A DNA stretch of 38,019 nt, taken from NCBI GenBank assembly GCA_964631745.1, contig CAZVWV010000018.1, positions 1 to 38,019 of the forward strand, given 5' to 3'. Under the pieces are notes generated by a model, which did no database searches, was not told the origin of the DNA, and saw nothing but the letters and a program-made list of their open reading frames with translations. Below, piece by piece: positions 30,451 to 38,019 of the stretch. A program made the translations under genes and the position numbers. The DNA comes from CAZVWV01 sp964631745 (GTDB taxonomy: Bacteria; Bdellovibrionota_C; UBA2361; JBGSMV01). Within the stretch, counting starts at the first letter, position 1; each line of letters opens with the position of its first letter.

Positions 30451-31863
30451 ATGGAAACTGCTCATAACGATGAAGCTCGTGACGAAAAAATTCGCGCTCA
30501 AACTGAGCTAGTAGCTGCCTTAGTCGAAAAACGAGATTTTCATCCGTTGCGGGATCTGCTGGTGAAGCTTGAGCCGGCCGATATCGCGGAGTTGATCGGA
30601 AACTTAAATGACGCGGACCAGGGCGTAATATTTAGAATCGTCCCGAGAGACTTAGCCACCGATACGTTTGAGCATTTAAGTCTTAAGCAGCAAGAGGGCT
30701 TGATGAGCTCTCTAGGAGATTCTCGCGTAGCTATCATTTTGAATGACATGTCGCCCGATGACCGTACGGCTCTGCTTGAAGAAGTGCCTGCCCAAGTTGC
30801 TAAACAGCTCTTGCAGCTCTTGTCCCGCGAGGAGCGGCGCGTTGCTTTGACTCTGTTGGGATACCCCGAGGGGAGCGTCGGCCGCTTGATGACCTCGGAA
30901 TATGTCGCCGTAAGAGAAGAGGCTACGGTGATAGAGGTCTTTGAGTTTATCCGTGAGCATGGCGAAGACAAAGGCGACCTGAACGTCATTTACGTCGTCG
31001 ATGCTCATGGCAAACTTATTGATGCGCTTGGCACCAAGCAGCTTTTGCTTGCAAAATTTGGCACAAAGATAAGCGATCTTATTAATCACCAGTTCGTGGC
31101 GCTGAATGCAAATCAGGATCAGGAAAGCGCTGCACAGCTCTTTAAGAAATACGATTTAACATCCCTTCCGGTAGTGGAGTCAGGTGGCAATTTAATTGGC
31201 GTCGTCACGATCGATGACGTCATCGATGTTATCGAAGAAGAGGCTACTGAAGATATCCATAAGTTGGGTGCCGTGCAGGCTCTTGAAGATGCCTATATCC
31301 GCACCCCCGTGCTCTCGCTGGTCAAAAAAAGAGCGGGATGGTTAGTGCTCTTGATGATCGGTGAGATGCTCACAGCCACCGCCATGGGTTTTTTTGAGGG
31401 AGAGATCGCCAAGGCCGTAGTGTTGGCATTGTTTATCCCGCTAATCATTTCCAGTGGTGGTAACTCGGGCTCTCAAGCGGCAACTCTGATTATTCGCGCT
31501 TTGGCGGTTGGCGAAATCACAGTCAAAGATTGGTGGGTGATTTTAAAGCGCGAGCTCGCATCTGGAGTTTTGCTAGGGGTTATTTTGGGAGTGATCGGAT
31601 TTTTGCGCATTTCTCTCTGGTCCATGTTTATTCCTATTTATGGACCTCATTGGCTGTATGTGGCCGCCACAGTCGGAGCCTCGCTTTTTGCGGTTGTGAT
31701 TTGGGGAGTGGTTATGGGGGCAATGCTGCCGCTGCTGCTTAAGCGGTGCGGAGTAGACCCTGCAACTTCCTCTGCCCCCTTTGTGGCGACCTTGGTGGAT
31801 GTGACCGGCTTGGTAATTTACTTTACGATCGCTGCCCACATGTTGGGCGGATTGCTGCTTTAA
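30451..31863 (+). CDS. mgtE: Magnesium transporter MgtE
   Basis: A 470-residue Mg2+ channel. The N-terminal helical domain (LEPADIAELIGNLNDADQ) is followed by two CBS repeats (about 140-262) that sense Mg2+. Five membrane helices then form the pore, including the family signature PLIISSGGNSGSQAATL and the VATLVDVTGLVIYF selectivity region. Length is typical. The 78-bp leader is too short for an M-box riboswitch and I see no such element. Confidence 0.95.
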   Translation: METAHNDEARDEKIRAQTELVAALVEKRDFHPLRDLLVKLEPADIAELIGNLNDADQGVIFRIVPRDLATDTFEHLSLKQQEGLMSSLGDSRVAIILNDMSPDDRTALLEEVPAQVAKQLLQLLSREERRVALTLLGYPEGSVGRLMTSEYVAVREEATVIEVFEFIREHGEDKGDLNVIYVVDAHGKLIDALGTKQLLLAKFGTKISDLINHQFVALNANQDQESAAQLFKKYDLTSLPVVESGGNLIGVVTIDDVIDVIEEEATEDIHKLGAVQALEDAYIRTPVLSLVKKRAGWLVLLMIGEMLTATAMGFFEGEIAKAVVLALFIPLIISSGGNSGSQAATLIIRALAVGEITVKDWWVILKRELASGVLLGVILGVIGFLRISLWSMFIPIYGPHWLYVAATVGASLFAVVIWGVVMGAMLPLLLKRCGVDPATSSAPFVATLVDVTGLVIYFTIAAHMLGGLLL

Positions 31864-31880
31864 AGATTTCCATCATCCAG

Positions 31881-31906
31881 TAATAGAAATACCACTAATA
31901 GAAATA
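31881..31906. repeat. Direct repeat after mgtE
   Basis: TAATAGAAATA occurs twice (31881-31891 and 31896-31906) with a 15-bp period in the gap between mgtE and the next gene. It may be a binding site or a slippage product. Confidence 0.4.
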
Positions 31907-31946
31907 ATGGTGGCCTTCCCCCAATAAAACAAGTATAGATGCTGAC

Positions 31947-32987
31947 ATGAAAAAAGGATGCTTGTTCTTGTTAGTGATACTTGTTGCGGCTTCATTTGGG
32001 TATAGCTATCTCTTGCAGGAGAGCAAGTTTAGCGATTGGTGGGTGGCTGGCCTGCTTGGGCTCTCGCTCACAACGGTGGTCGCCAATATTTGGGGGGTGC
32101 TACAAGTTTTAGGCCAATACAAAGCCAGCAATAAGCCGGCAAGTCAGTGGCGAGACAGAGACCTTATCGGAGTCTCGGGCAGGTTACAGGCTTTGCGCGT
32201 GCCCGTTACCGCGCCGTTTTCCGGCCAAGCCTCTACCATAGTGGAATACGACGTTAAGCGCGTGCAGCATTCTAACAATTCAACTAGTACAGTCTCTGAT
32301 TACCAAGGTTTTCTTATGACGCCCTGTGCCATCCATAGCCAGCGCGGCGCTTTAAGACTAGTGGGCTTTCCCATCACCAGTAATGTGCCGCTTTCGCAGC
32401 TCAGTGAAGACGACAGCGCTCCTTTTATAAACGCTGGCAAGTACCTTAAGAGTTGCAAATTCAAAGAGCACTCAGCCAACCCATTAAAGGCCCTAGCTGA
32501 ACTTAGAGATGTGTTAGGTGACGAGGATGGCGATCTGAAAGTAGATTTCATCTCAAAGGGAGCGCAGGACCTTTCGGGATATGCGACCGATCTGTCGCAG
32601 GCTGAAAGCAATAACATTACCGAGGTCGATCACGATAAAACGGAGGACGAGCAGGATCTTGACGAGCAAGATGTTGGTGATTCATCCGATGCGGTACTTA
32701 CCGATCAGGAATTGGGCCAAATGCTGCAATCAAAGGGATATCTTTTAGAAGAGCGTTGCGTGCCAAACGGGGCCGAAGTGACGCTCTTTGGAACTTTCGA
32801 CGCTAAAAGAAACCAGATTGATATCGGCTCTGGAATCAAGAACATCTCCCATCAGCTTCATATCGGAAAAATCGGCCCTGTTTTGAGCCGCAATCTTAGG
32901 CGTGCAATCTTGGCCTTAATTTTTTGGGGCGCGCTCTGCGGCGGCGCTAACTGGTATGTTCTTTCGGAAACTGGCCTGATAGGCTAA
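31947..32987 (+). CDS. Membrane protein with GIDE-like domain
   Basis: A 346-residue protein: a signal-anchor helix and a second helix (about 1-20, 30-52), a beta-rich region, an acidic low-complexity stretch (DHDKTEDEQDLDEQDVGD, about 230-250), and one C-terminal helix near 320-335. The segment ISGRLQALRVPVTAPFSGQASTIVEYDVKRV resembles the GIDE/BAM domain known from MUL1-type ubiquitin ligases, whose prokaryotic relatives have no RING domain and an unknown role. It overlaps the end of the convergent methyltransferase gene by four bases. The domain call is tentative. Confidence 0.6.
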   Translation: MKKGCLFLLVILVAASFGYSYLLQESKFSDWWVAGLLGLSLTTVVANIWGVLQVLGQYKASNKPASQWRDRDLIGVSGRLQALRVPVTAPFSGQASTIVEYDVKRVQHSNNSTSTVSDYQGFLMTPCAIHSQRGALRLVGFPITSNVPLSQLSEDDSAPFINAGKYLKSCKFKEHSANPLKALAELRDVLGDEDGDLKVDFISKGAQDLSGYATDLSQAESNNITEVDHDKTEDEQDLDEQDVGDSSDAVLTDQELGQMLQSKGYLLEERCVPNGAEVTLFGTFDAKRNQIDIGSGIKNISHQLHIGKIGPVLSRNLRRAILALIFWGALCGGANWYVLSETGLIG

Positions 32988-33916
32988 GCAGGCCGCCAAA
33001 CGATACGGGATCCTGAGTCATGAAAAGGATCTCCGAAATTTAGATGGTGCCAATTTAGAATTTTAATCCTGCCGTTCTTCTCTAACTGCTGAAGTGCAGT
33101 TAGGTAGCCGGCCAGGTAATTCCTGCTTTTATGCCATAATCTGCCAAGGCAGCCCGCCAAAGTATCATGAGAATAAAATTCCTCAATAGGTTCATGGTGA
33201 ATCACAATGGCAGGATTCTGTATGAGCAGATATTCCAAGAACGGTCCAAAATTTGCTCCAATCTGCTCCATGGCCCCGATTGTTACAACACCTGAGTTTT
33301 TAGGGAGTGCAAACGATAGATCCGGGCAAAGCATGTCAAATTTTCTAGCGCTAACCTTTAAGCCGTTAGCGGCCATAAGGTTAAGAATCTTTCCGGAGGT
33401 TTCAGTCCAGTCGGTTCCGATTAAAGCTTTATCTGGGTATAGCTGCGCCAGATCGTAGATGTACTGGCCAGTGCCGCATCCGAATTCAGTCACGCTTGGG
33501 CAATCTTTTAAGTACTGTGAAAAACTGTAATGAACTGCCAAACCTAATAAGTTGTCACTCAGATATGGATCGGCAGGGCAGATATAATCATCTTGGTAAC
33601 GAATGCATTGGTATGGGCGCACATACTTGGGGCGTAAGTTCGCGCGTGTTAGGCCCAGAGCCTGGCAGAGGTCTAAATTTTCCTGCCAGCCCTTCTCGAA
33701 CGCTTCGAGATTTGTAGTGGCGTCACGTAAAATCCCTGGCTGGTTTAGCCTTTTGAGGACAGCCAGCACATGTGCCTCGCGCGCCTGGTTAGTTAGAGAG
33801 GAATATGAGAAATTTGATTGTTTGATGCGCCGCAGGCATATCTCCGGTAAGGCCGAATCAGACATGCCCAATAAGTTAACAAAATCTGTGCTAGTGATCG
33901 TATTAGCTGACTCCAT
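32984..33916 (-). CDS. SAM-dependent methyltransferase
   Basis: A 310-residue class I methyltransferase. The SAM-binding motif VTEFGCGTGQYI is at residues 142-153, followed by an acidic end of strand two (LIGTDW) and a DMLC segment. The N-terminal 110 residues are a separate domain with a Tyr/Pro-rich link (RPYQCIRYQDDYICP). It is the last gene of the nucleotide-sugar operon and most likely methylates a sugar (O or C), but the substrate is not shown by the sequence. AGGATCTGGG precedes the ATG. Confidence 0.82.
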   Translation of the reverse strand: MESANTITSTDFVNLLGMSDSALPEICLRRIKQSNFSYSSLTNQAREAHVLAVLKRLNQPGILRDATTNLEAFEKGWQENLDLCQALGLTRANLRPKYVRPYQCIRYQDDYICPADPYLSDNLLGLAVHYSFSQYLKDCPSVTEFGCGTGQYIYDLAQLYPDKALIGTDWTETSGKILNLMAANGLKVSARKFDMLCPDLSFALPKNSGVVTIGAMEQIGANFGPFLEYLLIQNPAIVIHHEPIEEFYSHDTLAGCLGRLWHKSRNYLAGYLTALQQLEKNGRIKILNWHHLNFGDPFHDSGSRIVWRPA

Positions 33917-33964
33917 CCCAGATCCTCTTCTGATTTGCTTGCGCTAGTTTCCTGAATGACTTCT

Positions 33965-34486
33965 CTAAATAAACTTAGCACTACTATCACGCTCGGATAA
34001 GATCGGCGTATGCACTGGCCACGAAATTCCTAGCGCCGGGTCATTCCAAGCTAGTGTGAACTGTTTCTCACGATTGTAGTAGCTCGATTGCTTATAGCTA
34101 AAGCAGGCTCTTTCGCTCATGACAAGATGACCGAGCCCGTGATTTGGAGGCACCAGAACTTGCCTGGGGCTCTGTTCCGAAAGAGTAAAACTTTGCCAAT
34201 GCTTGTATTGCGCCGACGAGGGCTGATTGTCTACCACCACCAAATATATTTGCCCGAGTGGGCAGCTGATAAGTTTCCAAGTCTCGGAGTCGCCGTGCAA
34301 TCCGCGCAAGACATCGCGCCCGGAAACAGAGATGTCATCTTGTACGAAGTTTATCCCGATGCCCGCGTCGTTATACAGTTTATGGTTATAAAGCTCGATG
34401 TAATGTCCCCGATTATCATTAAAAACCGTGGGAGGCGTTATTAGCAGCACCTGCTGAAGATCTGTTTTTTCTACTATTATGGACAT
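33965..34486 (-). CDS. RmlC-like nucleotide-sugar 3,5-epimerase
   Basis: A 173-residue cupin of the dTDP-4-dehydrorhamnose 3,5-epimerase family. Marks are DNRGHYIELYN, LRGLHGD (catalytic-type His64; usually LRGLHYQ), VPPNHGLGHLV, and SYKQSSYYNREKQFTLAWNDP with Tyr136/137 and Asp149. It inverts C3 and/or C5 of a 4-keto sugar nucleotide. I use ATG 34486 since AAAGG lies six bases before it; an ATG two codons upstream would sit right on that site. Because its SDR neighbour lacks epimerase residues, this may be the epimerase of the pathway. Confidence 0.85.
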   Translation of the reverse strand: MSIIVEKTDLQQVLLITPPTVFNDNRGHYIELYNHKLYNDAGIGINFVQDDISVSGRDVLRGLHGDSETWKLISCPLGQIYLVVVDNQPSSAQYKHWQSFTLSEQSPRQVLVPPNHGLGHLVMSERACFSYKQSSYYNREKQFTLAWNDPALGISWPVHTPILSERDSSAKFI

Positions 34487-34516
34487 GCCCATCCTTTCTT
34501 GTTAACCCGTCTCTCT

Positions 34517-35509
34517 TTAGCTGAGACCCTTCTCCGCCTGAATGGCCTTCTGTTTAATGGTATTGTCAAAAAAATCATGTTCTTTGTAAATTCCATACGC
34601 GCGCTCAATGTCGGAAGGCCCTAAAGCTTTTAGTTCCGAGACACGCGCATTCTCCTCAACCTCAGCGATATTCATCATTCCGGGAATCACAGTCGCCACG
34701 CCTGGAAAGGAGATGCAAAACTTAATTGCCAAGGTTGAAAGGCTCCAGCCGTGAGCATCGCCGAGGCCTCGGAATAGTTGGGGAGCGCTCGCCCAACGTT
34801 TCAGCTGCGCTTTGGGCCATTTGGCGCGGTGGTCCTCTCCTACGAAAGCTTCATCTCCGGTGAGCCGACCACTTAGGTAGCCAAAGCACAGAGGTGTTCT
34901 GGCAATGAGCGCCACTGCCCGTTCCTCGCATAACTTTATTAAGCCCTCTTCGATCGCTCGTTGGTCTATTAGATTGAAGTTGACCTCGACTATTTCTATG
35001 TCGTGCTCCAGGATCGCGACTTTCGCATCTCGCGGTGAGCGCGCAGAAACGCCAAAGGCGCGAATTTTTCCTGCCTGCTTCAAGGACCGCAGAGTAGCGA
35101 GGCACTCTTCCCAATTGAGTGTGTTAAGATCAGGACTGTGCAAAAGATAGATATCGATATAGTCGGTCTGCAAGCGCGACAAGCTAGCTTCTAATCCATT
35201 CCTGATGTGCGCCTCAGAAAAATCTTGAGGCATGAAGAACTCTTTGTGCGGCAGGTTGCCGACCTTGCTGGTGATAATTATCTCCTCGCGTTTCCCGGCG
35301 AAGGTCTGCCCTAGAATTCTCTCGGCGCGACCAGCCCCATAAAGATCGGCGGTGTCATAGAAATTAATGCCTAATTTACGGGCGCGCTTTAAAGCCAAGA
35401 TGGACACCTGGTCGTCCACCGGCCCATACGAATCACCCCCCAAGCCCCAAGTGCCAAATCCGATCTCCGAGACCTTTAATCCCGTGCGTCCGAAGGCGTT
35501 GTATTTCAT
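34517..35509 (-). CDS. Aldo/keto reductase
   Basis: A 330-residue TIM-barrel NADPH reductase. The catalytic tetrad is visible: Asp52 and Tyr57 (YDTADLYG), Lys82 (TSKVG), His124 (YLLHSPD). The NADPH loop is near the C-terminus (VATVIPGMMNIAEVEENA). In nucleotide-sugar clusters such proteins often act as hexose ketoreductases. It overlaps the upstream SDR gene by ATGA. Confidence 0.88.
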   Translation of the reverse strand: MKYNAFGRTGLKVSEIGFGTWGLGGDSYGPVDDQVSILALKRARKLGINFYDTADLYGAGRAERILGQTFAGKREEIIITSKVGNLPHKEFFMPQDFSEAHIRNGLEASLSRLQTDYIDIYLLHSPDLNTLNWEECLATLRSLKQAGKIRAFGVSARSPRDAKVAILEHDIEIVEVNFNLIDQRAIEEGLIKLCEERAVALIARTPLCFGYLSGRLTGDEAFVGEDHRAKWPKAQLKRWASAPQLFRGLGDAHGWSLSTLAIKFCISFPGVATVIPGMMNIAEVEENARVSELKALGPSDIERAYGIYKEHDFFDNTIKQKAIQAEKGLS

Positions 35510-36456
35510 AGTCGTACCTTACTCGGGTCAGCGTAGTGCTCTACAAACCAACGCACGCTGCGTTCCAGCCCCTCACGAAAGGGAGTATATTTAAACCCCG
35601 AAAGTTTAAGAAAGCGCGAGTTATCACTACTTCTTCTAAAAATTCCCGCGGGCTTGCTAGTGTCAAAAGTTAAGCGCGTATGTTCTATGCCCATGATGTC
35701 GGCAACCATCTGAGCCATCTCCTTTACGCTGTGCTCCTCGGTAGAGCCCACATTCAAGAACTGCTCGCCATCGTAATTATCAAGAGCCCACATAAAGGCA
35801 CGCGCCAAATCGGCTGCGTATGTGTATTCGCGAAGGGGTGAGCCGTCCCCCCAGATTGTGAGTTTCTCGCCTTTGTCTTTCTCTTCGTAAAATCGTCGAA
35901 TTACGCTACAAAGCATAACCGAACGCTCCTGATTGTAGTCGGCGTATTCGCCGAAAATTCCGTTTGGTAGCAAACCTATAATGTTAGTGCCGTACTCGGC
36001 GCGGTATGAACGAATTAACGGGTCCACCATCCGTTTCGCAAAAGCATACGAGGCATTGGATGGGTGAGGGGGGCCGTCATGAATATATTCTTCTTTTAAG
36101 GGAATGGGAGCATGTTCGGGATACATGCCGACCGATAAAGTCATGACGACTTTCTTAACGCCAAATAAGCGCGCGGCCTCAACCACGTTAAGATTCATAG
36201 CCAGGTTCTCCCGAAATAACGTAGCCGGAGACGAAATGCTCTTGCCTATGCCCCCAGCCTTGGCTGCAAAATGCAAAATCGCGTCGGGTGTATGTTTTTG
36301 GACAAAAGCGTTGACCGCACCGACATTAGTTAAATCGCAATCTTTACTTCCAGAATAGATAAATTCACGTCCGGGGAACTCGGCTTCTATCAGATGCAAA
36401 GCCCGCCCCAAAACGCCCAAGCCGCCTGTCACCCAAATTCTCTTGTAAACGCTCAT
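35506..36456 (-). CDS. GDP-fucose-synthase-like SDR lacking epimerase residues
   Basis: A 316-residue extended SDR that lines up closely with GDP-L-fucose synthase (Fcl/WcaG). The Rossmann motif is VTGGLGVLG (9-17), followed by AAKAGGI, Tyr137-x3-Lys141 (SYAFAKRM) and WGDGSPLREYTYAADLA. Ser108 of the active site is retained. The two residues that do the 3,5-epimerisation in Fcl are changed: the Cys109 position is Gly110 (SVGMYP) and the His179 position is Tyr171 (FGEYAD). It may therefore only reduce or isomerise its sugar nucleotide. The ATG at 36456 overlaps the transketolase subunit stop as ATGA. Confidence 0.87.
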   Translation of the reverse strand: MSVYKRIWVTGGLGVLGRALHLIEAEFPGREFIYSGSKDCDLTNVGAVNAFVQKHTPDAILHFAAKAGGIGKSISSPATLFRENLAMNLNVVEAARLFGVKKVVMTLSVGMYPEHAPIPLKEEYIHDGPPHPSNASYAFAKRMVDPLIRSYRAEYGTNIIGLLPNGIFGEYADYNQERSVMLCSVIRRFYEEKDKGEKLTIWGDGSPLREYTYAADLARAFMWALDNYDGEQFLNVGSTEEHSVKEMAQMVADIMGIEHTRLTFDTSKPAGIFRRSSDNSRFLKLSGFKYTPFREGLERSVRWFVEHYADPSKVRL

Positions 36457-37373
36457 ATCGTGCTCCAGCATTCGCGGCAAATTTTAATTAAAGCTTCAGC
36501 ATCGATGCCGAGTTTTTTTCTTAGATCGGCCTGCTTCAAATTTCCAAGCGCGAATTGATCCGGTGCGCCAAGGCGCTTCAAGCGCGGTGATGTGCCTCGC
36601 TCAGCATAGAAGCTACATATTTGCGCCCAGAGTCCGCCAACAGGCACGTGCTCTTCCAGGACTATGATGGTATGCATCTCCCTAGCGAGCTTTGTAAGCA
36701 GATCTAGATCGAGCGGCTTGACTGTGTGAAACTGATACGCCAAAGGAGTGATACCTTCAATCCTTAAGAGCTCTAAGGCTTTGACGACCTCGTTCGCGAG
36801 CTCTCCCGTGCTTAAGATTGCAAGTCTCTCACCGGACTTTATGCGGCGAGCCTTGCCGAGCACCGGCGGTTCCTCAGCCACATAGGTCGGTTCCCCGTAT
36901 TTCCCAACCGACATGTACGCAGGTCTTCCTTGCCGCAAAATCGCAGGTAATAATGTAGCAAGCTCCACGGCATCCCCTGGCGCCACAACCGTCATGTTAG
37001 GAAGTACCGACATCAAGGCCAGATCGTCGGCGGCATGATGCGACACTCCGCTGGTGGAATACAGATACCCGCGCCCGGCGCCGACTAGAAGAACCGGCAG
37101 GTTGTGATAGGCGATGCAGTAGCGAATCTGTTCAAATGGGCGCGCGGTGGCAAAGGAGGCGATCGAATAGGCCACAGGCCTAAAACCCTCGGCCGCCATC
37201 CCTGCTGCCAAACTTATCATCTGAGCCTCGGCCACTCCGGCATTAATATACCGTTTCGGATATTTTTGTTTAAAGTCGTCCAGAACTTGGAACCCAAGAT
37301 CGCCCGTAATAAATACTAGGCGTGGGTCCTCGTCAGCTAGTGTTGTTAACGTTTGTGCGAAGGCCCTTCTCAT
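36453..37373 (-). CDS. Transketolase-like subunit, C-terminal half
   Basis: A 306-residue protein corresponding to the pyrimidine-binding and C-terminal domains of transketolase. The segment VFITGDLGF and the catalytic-glutamate region INAGVAEAQMISLAAGMA are clear. A C-terminal Rossmann-like domain follows (ERLAILSTGELANEVVKAL, then TIIVLEEHVPVGGL). It needs the partner subunit encoded upstream to bind thiamine diphosphate. Separate subunits like these are common in archaea and in some surface-sugar loci. It is coupled by ATGA overlaps at both ends. Confidence 0.92.
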   Translation of the reverse strand: MRRAFAQTLTTLADEDPRLVFITGDLGFQVLDDFKQKYPKRYINAGVAEAQMISLAAGMAAEGFRPVAYSIASFATARPFEQIRYCIAYHNLPVLLVGAGRGYLYSTSGVSHHAADDLALMSVLPNMTVVAPGDAVELATLLPAILRQGRPAYMSVGKYGEPTYVAEEPPVLGKARRIKSGERLAILSTGELANEVVKALELLRIEGITPLAYQFHTVKPLDLDLLTKLAREMHTIIVLEEHVPVGGLWAQICSFYAERGTSPRLKRLGAPDQFALGNLKQADLRKKLGIDAEALIKICRECWSTI

Positions 37374-38019
37374 AAGAAATTTTCCGTAAGTTCTTGTCCG
37401 AGTTCAGCGAAGGCTTTTCTGAGATCCTCCTCGGAAGGGGTGCGATAATGCCAAAGCACCTGATCTTCCATGAAACTTACGCCCGCACCTGCGCGCGTTT
37501 TGGCTATTATAGCGCTGGGCTTGCCTGGCTGAAATGGCACCTGATTAAGTGTGCCGTGCAGTTCTTGAAGATTCAGCCCATCCACGCTCCTTGTTTCCCA
37601 ACCAAAGCTTGTAAATTTCTCTGCAAAGCTAGTATCGCCGATGATCTCGCTTGTATGAGCGATCGACTGCACCCCGTTAAAATCTACAACCACCAGCAAG
37701 TTGTCGAGCTTATTTGTGGCCGCGAACATGGCCGCCTCCCAAGTGCTGCCCTCATTGCATTCGCCATCACTAATCAGCACGGCCGTTCGCGCTTTCCTAT
37801 TATCCATACGAGTGGCGTAAGCCATGCCGGTGCCGACGCCGAGCCCGTGCCCCAGACTTCCAGAGGACCACTCCAAAATCGGCAGCATATGTTTGCAAGG
37901 GTGGCTCGGCAAAGGGCTATCATTTTGAGCGTATTTTCTAAACCAATCTTTTGGAAAATAACCTTTGTCTCCCAACACAGCGTAAAGCGCTGTGCAAGCA
38001 TGTCCCTTGCTGAAGATAA
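37370..38019 (-). CDS. Transketolase-like subunit, N-terminal half (partial at window edge)
   Basis: The C-terminal 216 codons of the thiamine-diphosphate-binding half; the 5' end lies beyond the window. The frame continues upstream of the first start-like codon and reads IFSKGHACTALYAVLGDKG to the edge, so the GTG at 37978 is not the start. Marks are LGHGLGVGTGMAYATR, the TPP motif SDGECNEGSTWEA followed by VVDFNGVQ, and AKTRAGAGVSFMED. With the next gene it forms a complete split transketolase that would move a two-carbon ketol unit to or from a sugar. Confidence 0.92.
   Translation of the reverse strand, partial: IFSKGHACTALYAVLGDKGYFPKDWFRKYAQNDSPLPSHPCKHMLPILEWSSGSLGHGLGVGTGMAYATRMDNRKARTAVLISDGECNEGSTWEAAMFAATNKLDNLLVVVDFNGVQSIAHTSEIIGDTSFAEKFTSFGWETRSVDGLNLQELHGTLNQVPFQPGKPSAIIAKTRAGAGVSFMEDQVLWHYRTPSEEDLRKAFAELGQELTENFL

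Overview
The window reads as chromosome from a Gram-negative bacterium. It encodes an LPS-type GT9 glycosyltransferase, several lipoproteins with lipoboxes, Sec-exported periplasmic proteins and an envelope-spanning secretion core. The lineage cannot be fixed from sequence reading alone. A predatory or 'delta'-type lineage (Bdellovibrionota/Oligoflexia or relatives) would fit the mix of clade II N2O reductase, CsrA and a chromosomal F-like secretion locus, but this is a guess. I saw no integrase, transposase, tRNA, rRNA or CRISPR array. Genes are densely packed, often with ATGA start/stop overlaps, and only one gap exceeds 300 bp (989-1414).

Layout. (1) 80-2905, all minus strand: a double-CBS protein, csrA, upp and a small exported Cys protein. 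(2) 3144-5470, plus: a GT2 glycosyltransferase and an FAD oxidoreductase. (3) 5475-13024: a nitrous oxide respiration locus. It has an Rrf2/NsrR-like regulator, a fasciclin protein, a c-type cytochrome, a Sec-type (clade II) nosZ, a membrane protein fused to a NosL-like lipoprotein domain, and nosD, nosF and nosY. (4) 13021-15899, minus: a GMC flavoprotein with a four-cysteine motif, translationally coupled to a GT9 transferase. (5) 16011-19661: CDF metal transporter, purK, purE, a small unknown and a DUF5610-like protein. (6) 19912-29768, minus: a compact F-like type IV secretion locus (TraL/E/K/B-like, lipoproteins including one with a DotD-like N0 domain, a TraC/VirB4 ATPase, then PH-domain, SH3 and M23 peptidase genes). 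No relaxase, coupling protein, pilin or mating-pair genes are visible. (7) 29947-32987, plus: a membrane protein, mgtE and a GIDE-like membrane protein. (8) 32984-38019, minus: a nucleotide-sugar operon with a two-subunit transketolase, a GDP-fucose-synthase-like SDR that lacks both epimerisation residues, an aldo/keto reductase, an RmlC-like epimerase and a methyltransferase.

How the parts work together. The nos genes would let the cell reduce N2O to N2 in the periplasm. NosDFY and the NosL-like domain would mature the copper centres, the adjacent cytochrome would feed electrons, and the Rrf2 protein is the obvious regulator. An AAAGATA element, palindromic upstream of the fasciclin gene and single upstream of nosZ, is its candidate site. 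The secretion locus has the parts for an outer/inner membrane core and one motor, with cell-wall-handling accessories in place of DNA-transfer genes. It therefore looks like a domesticated or specialised export machine and is the best candidate here for an undescribed system. The last operon probably makes an unusual, possibly carbon-branched, sugar for a surface polysaccharide.
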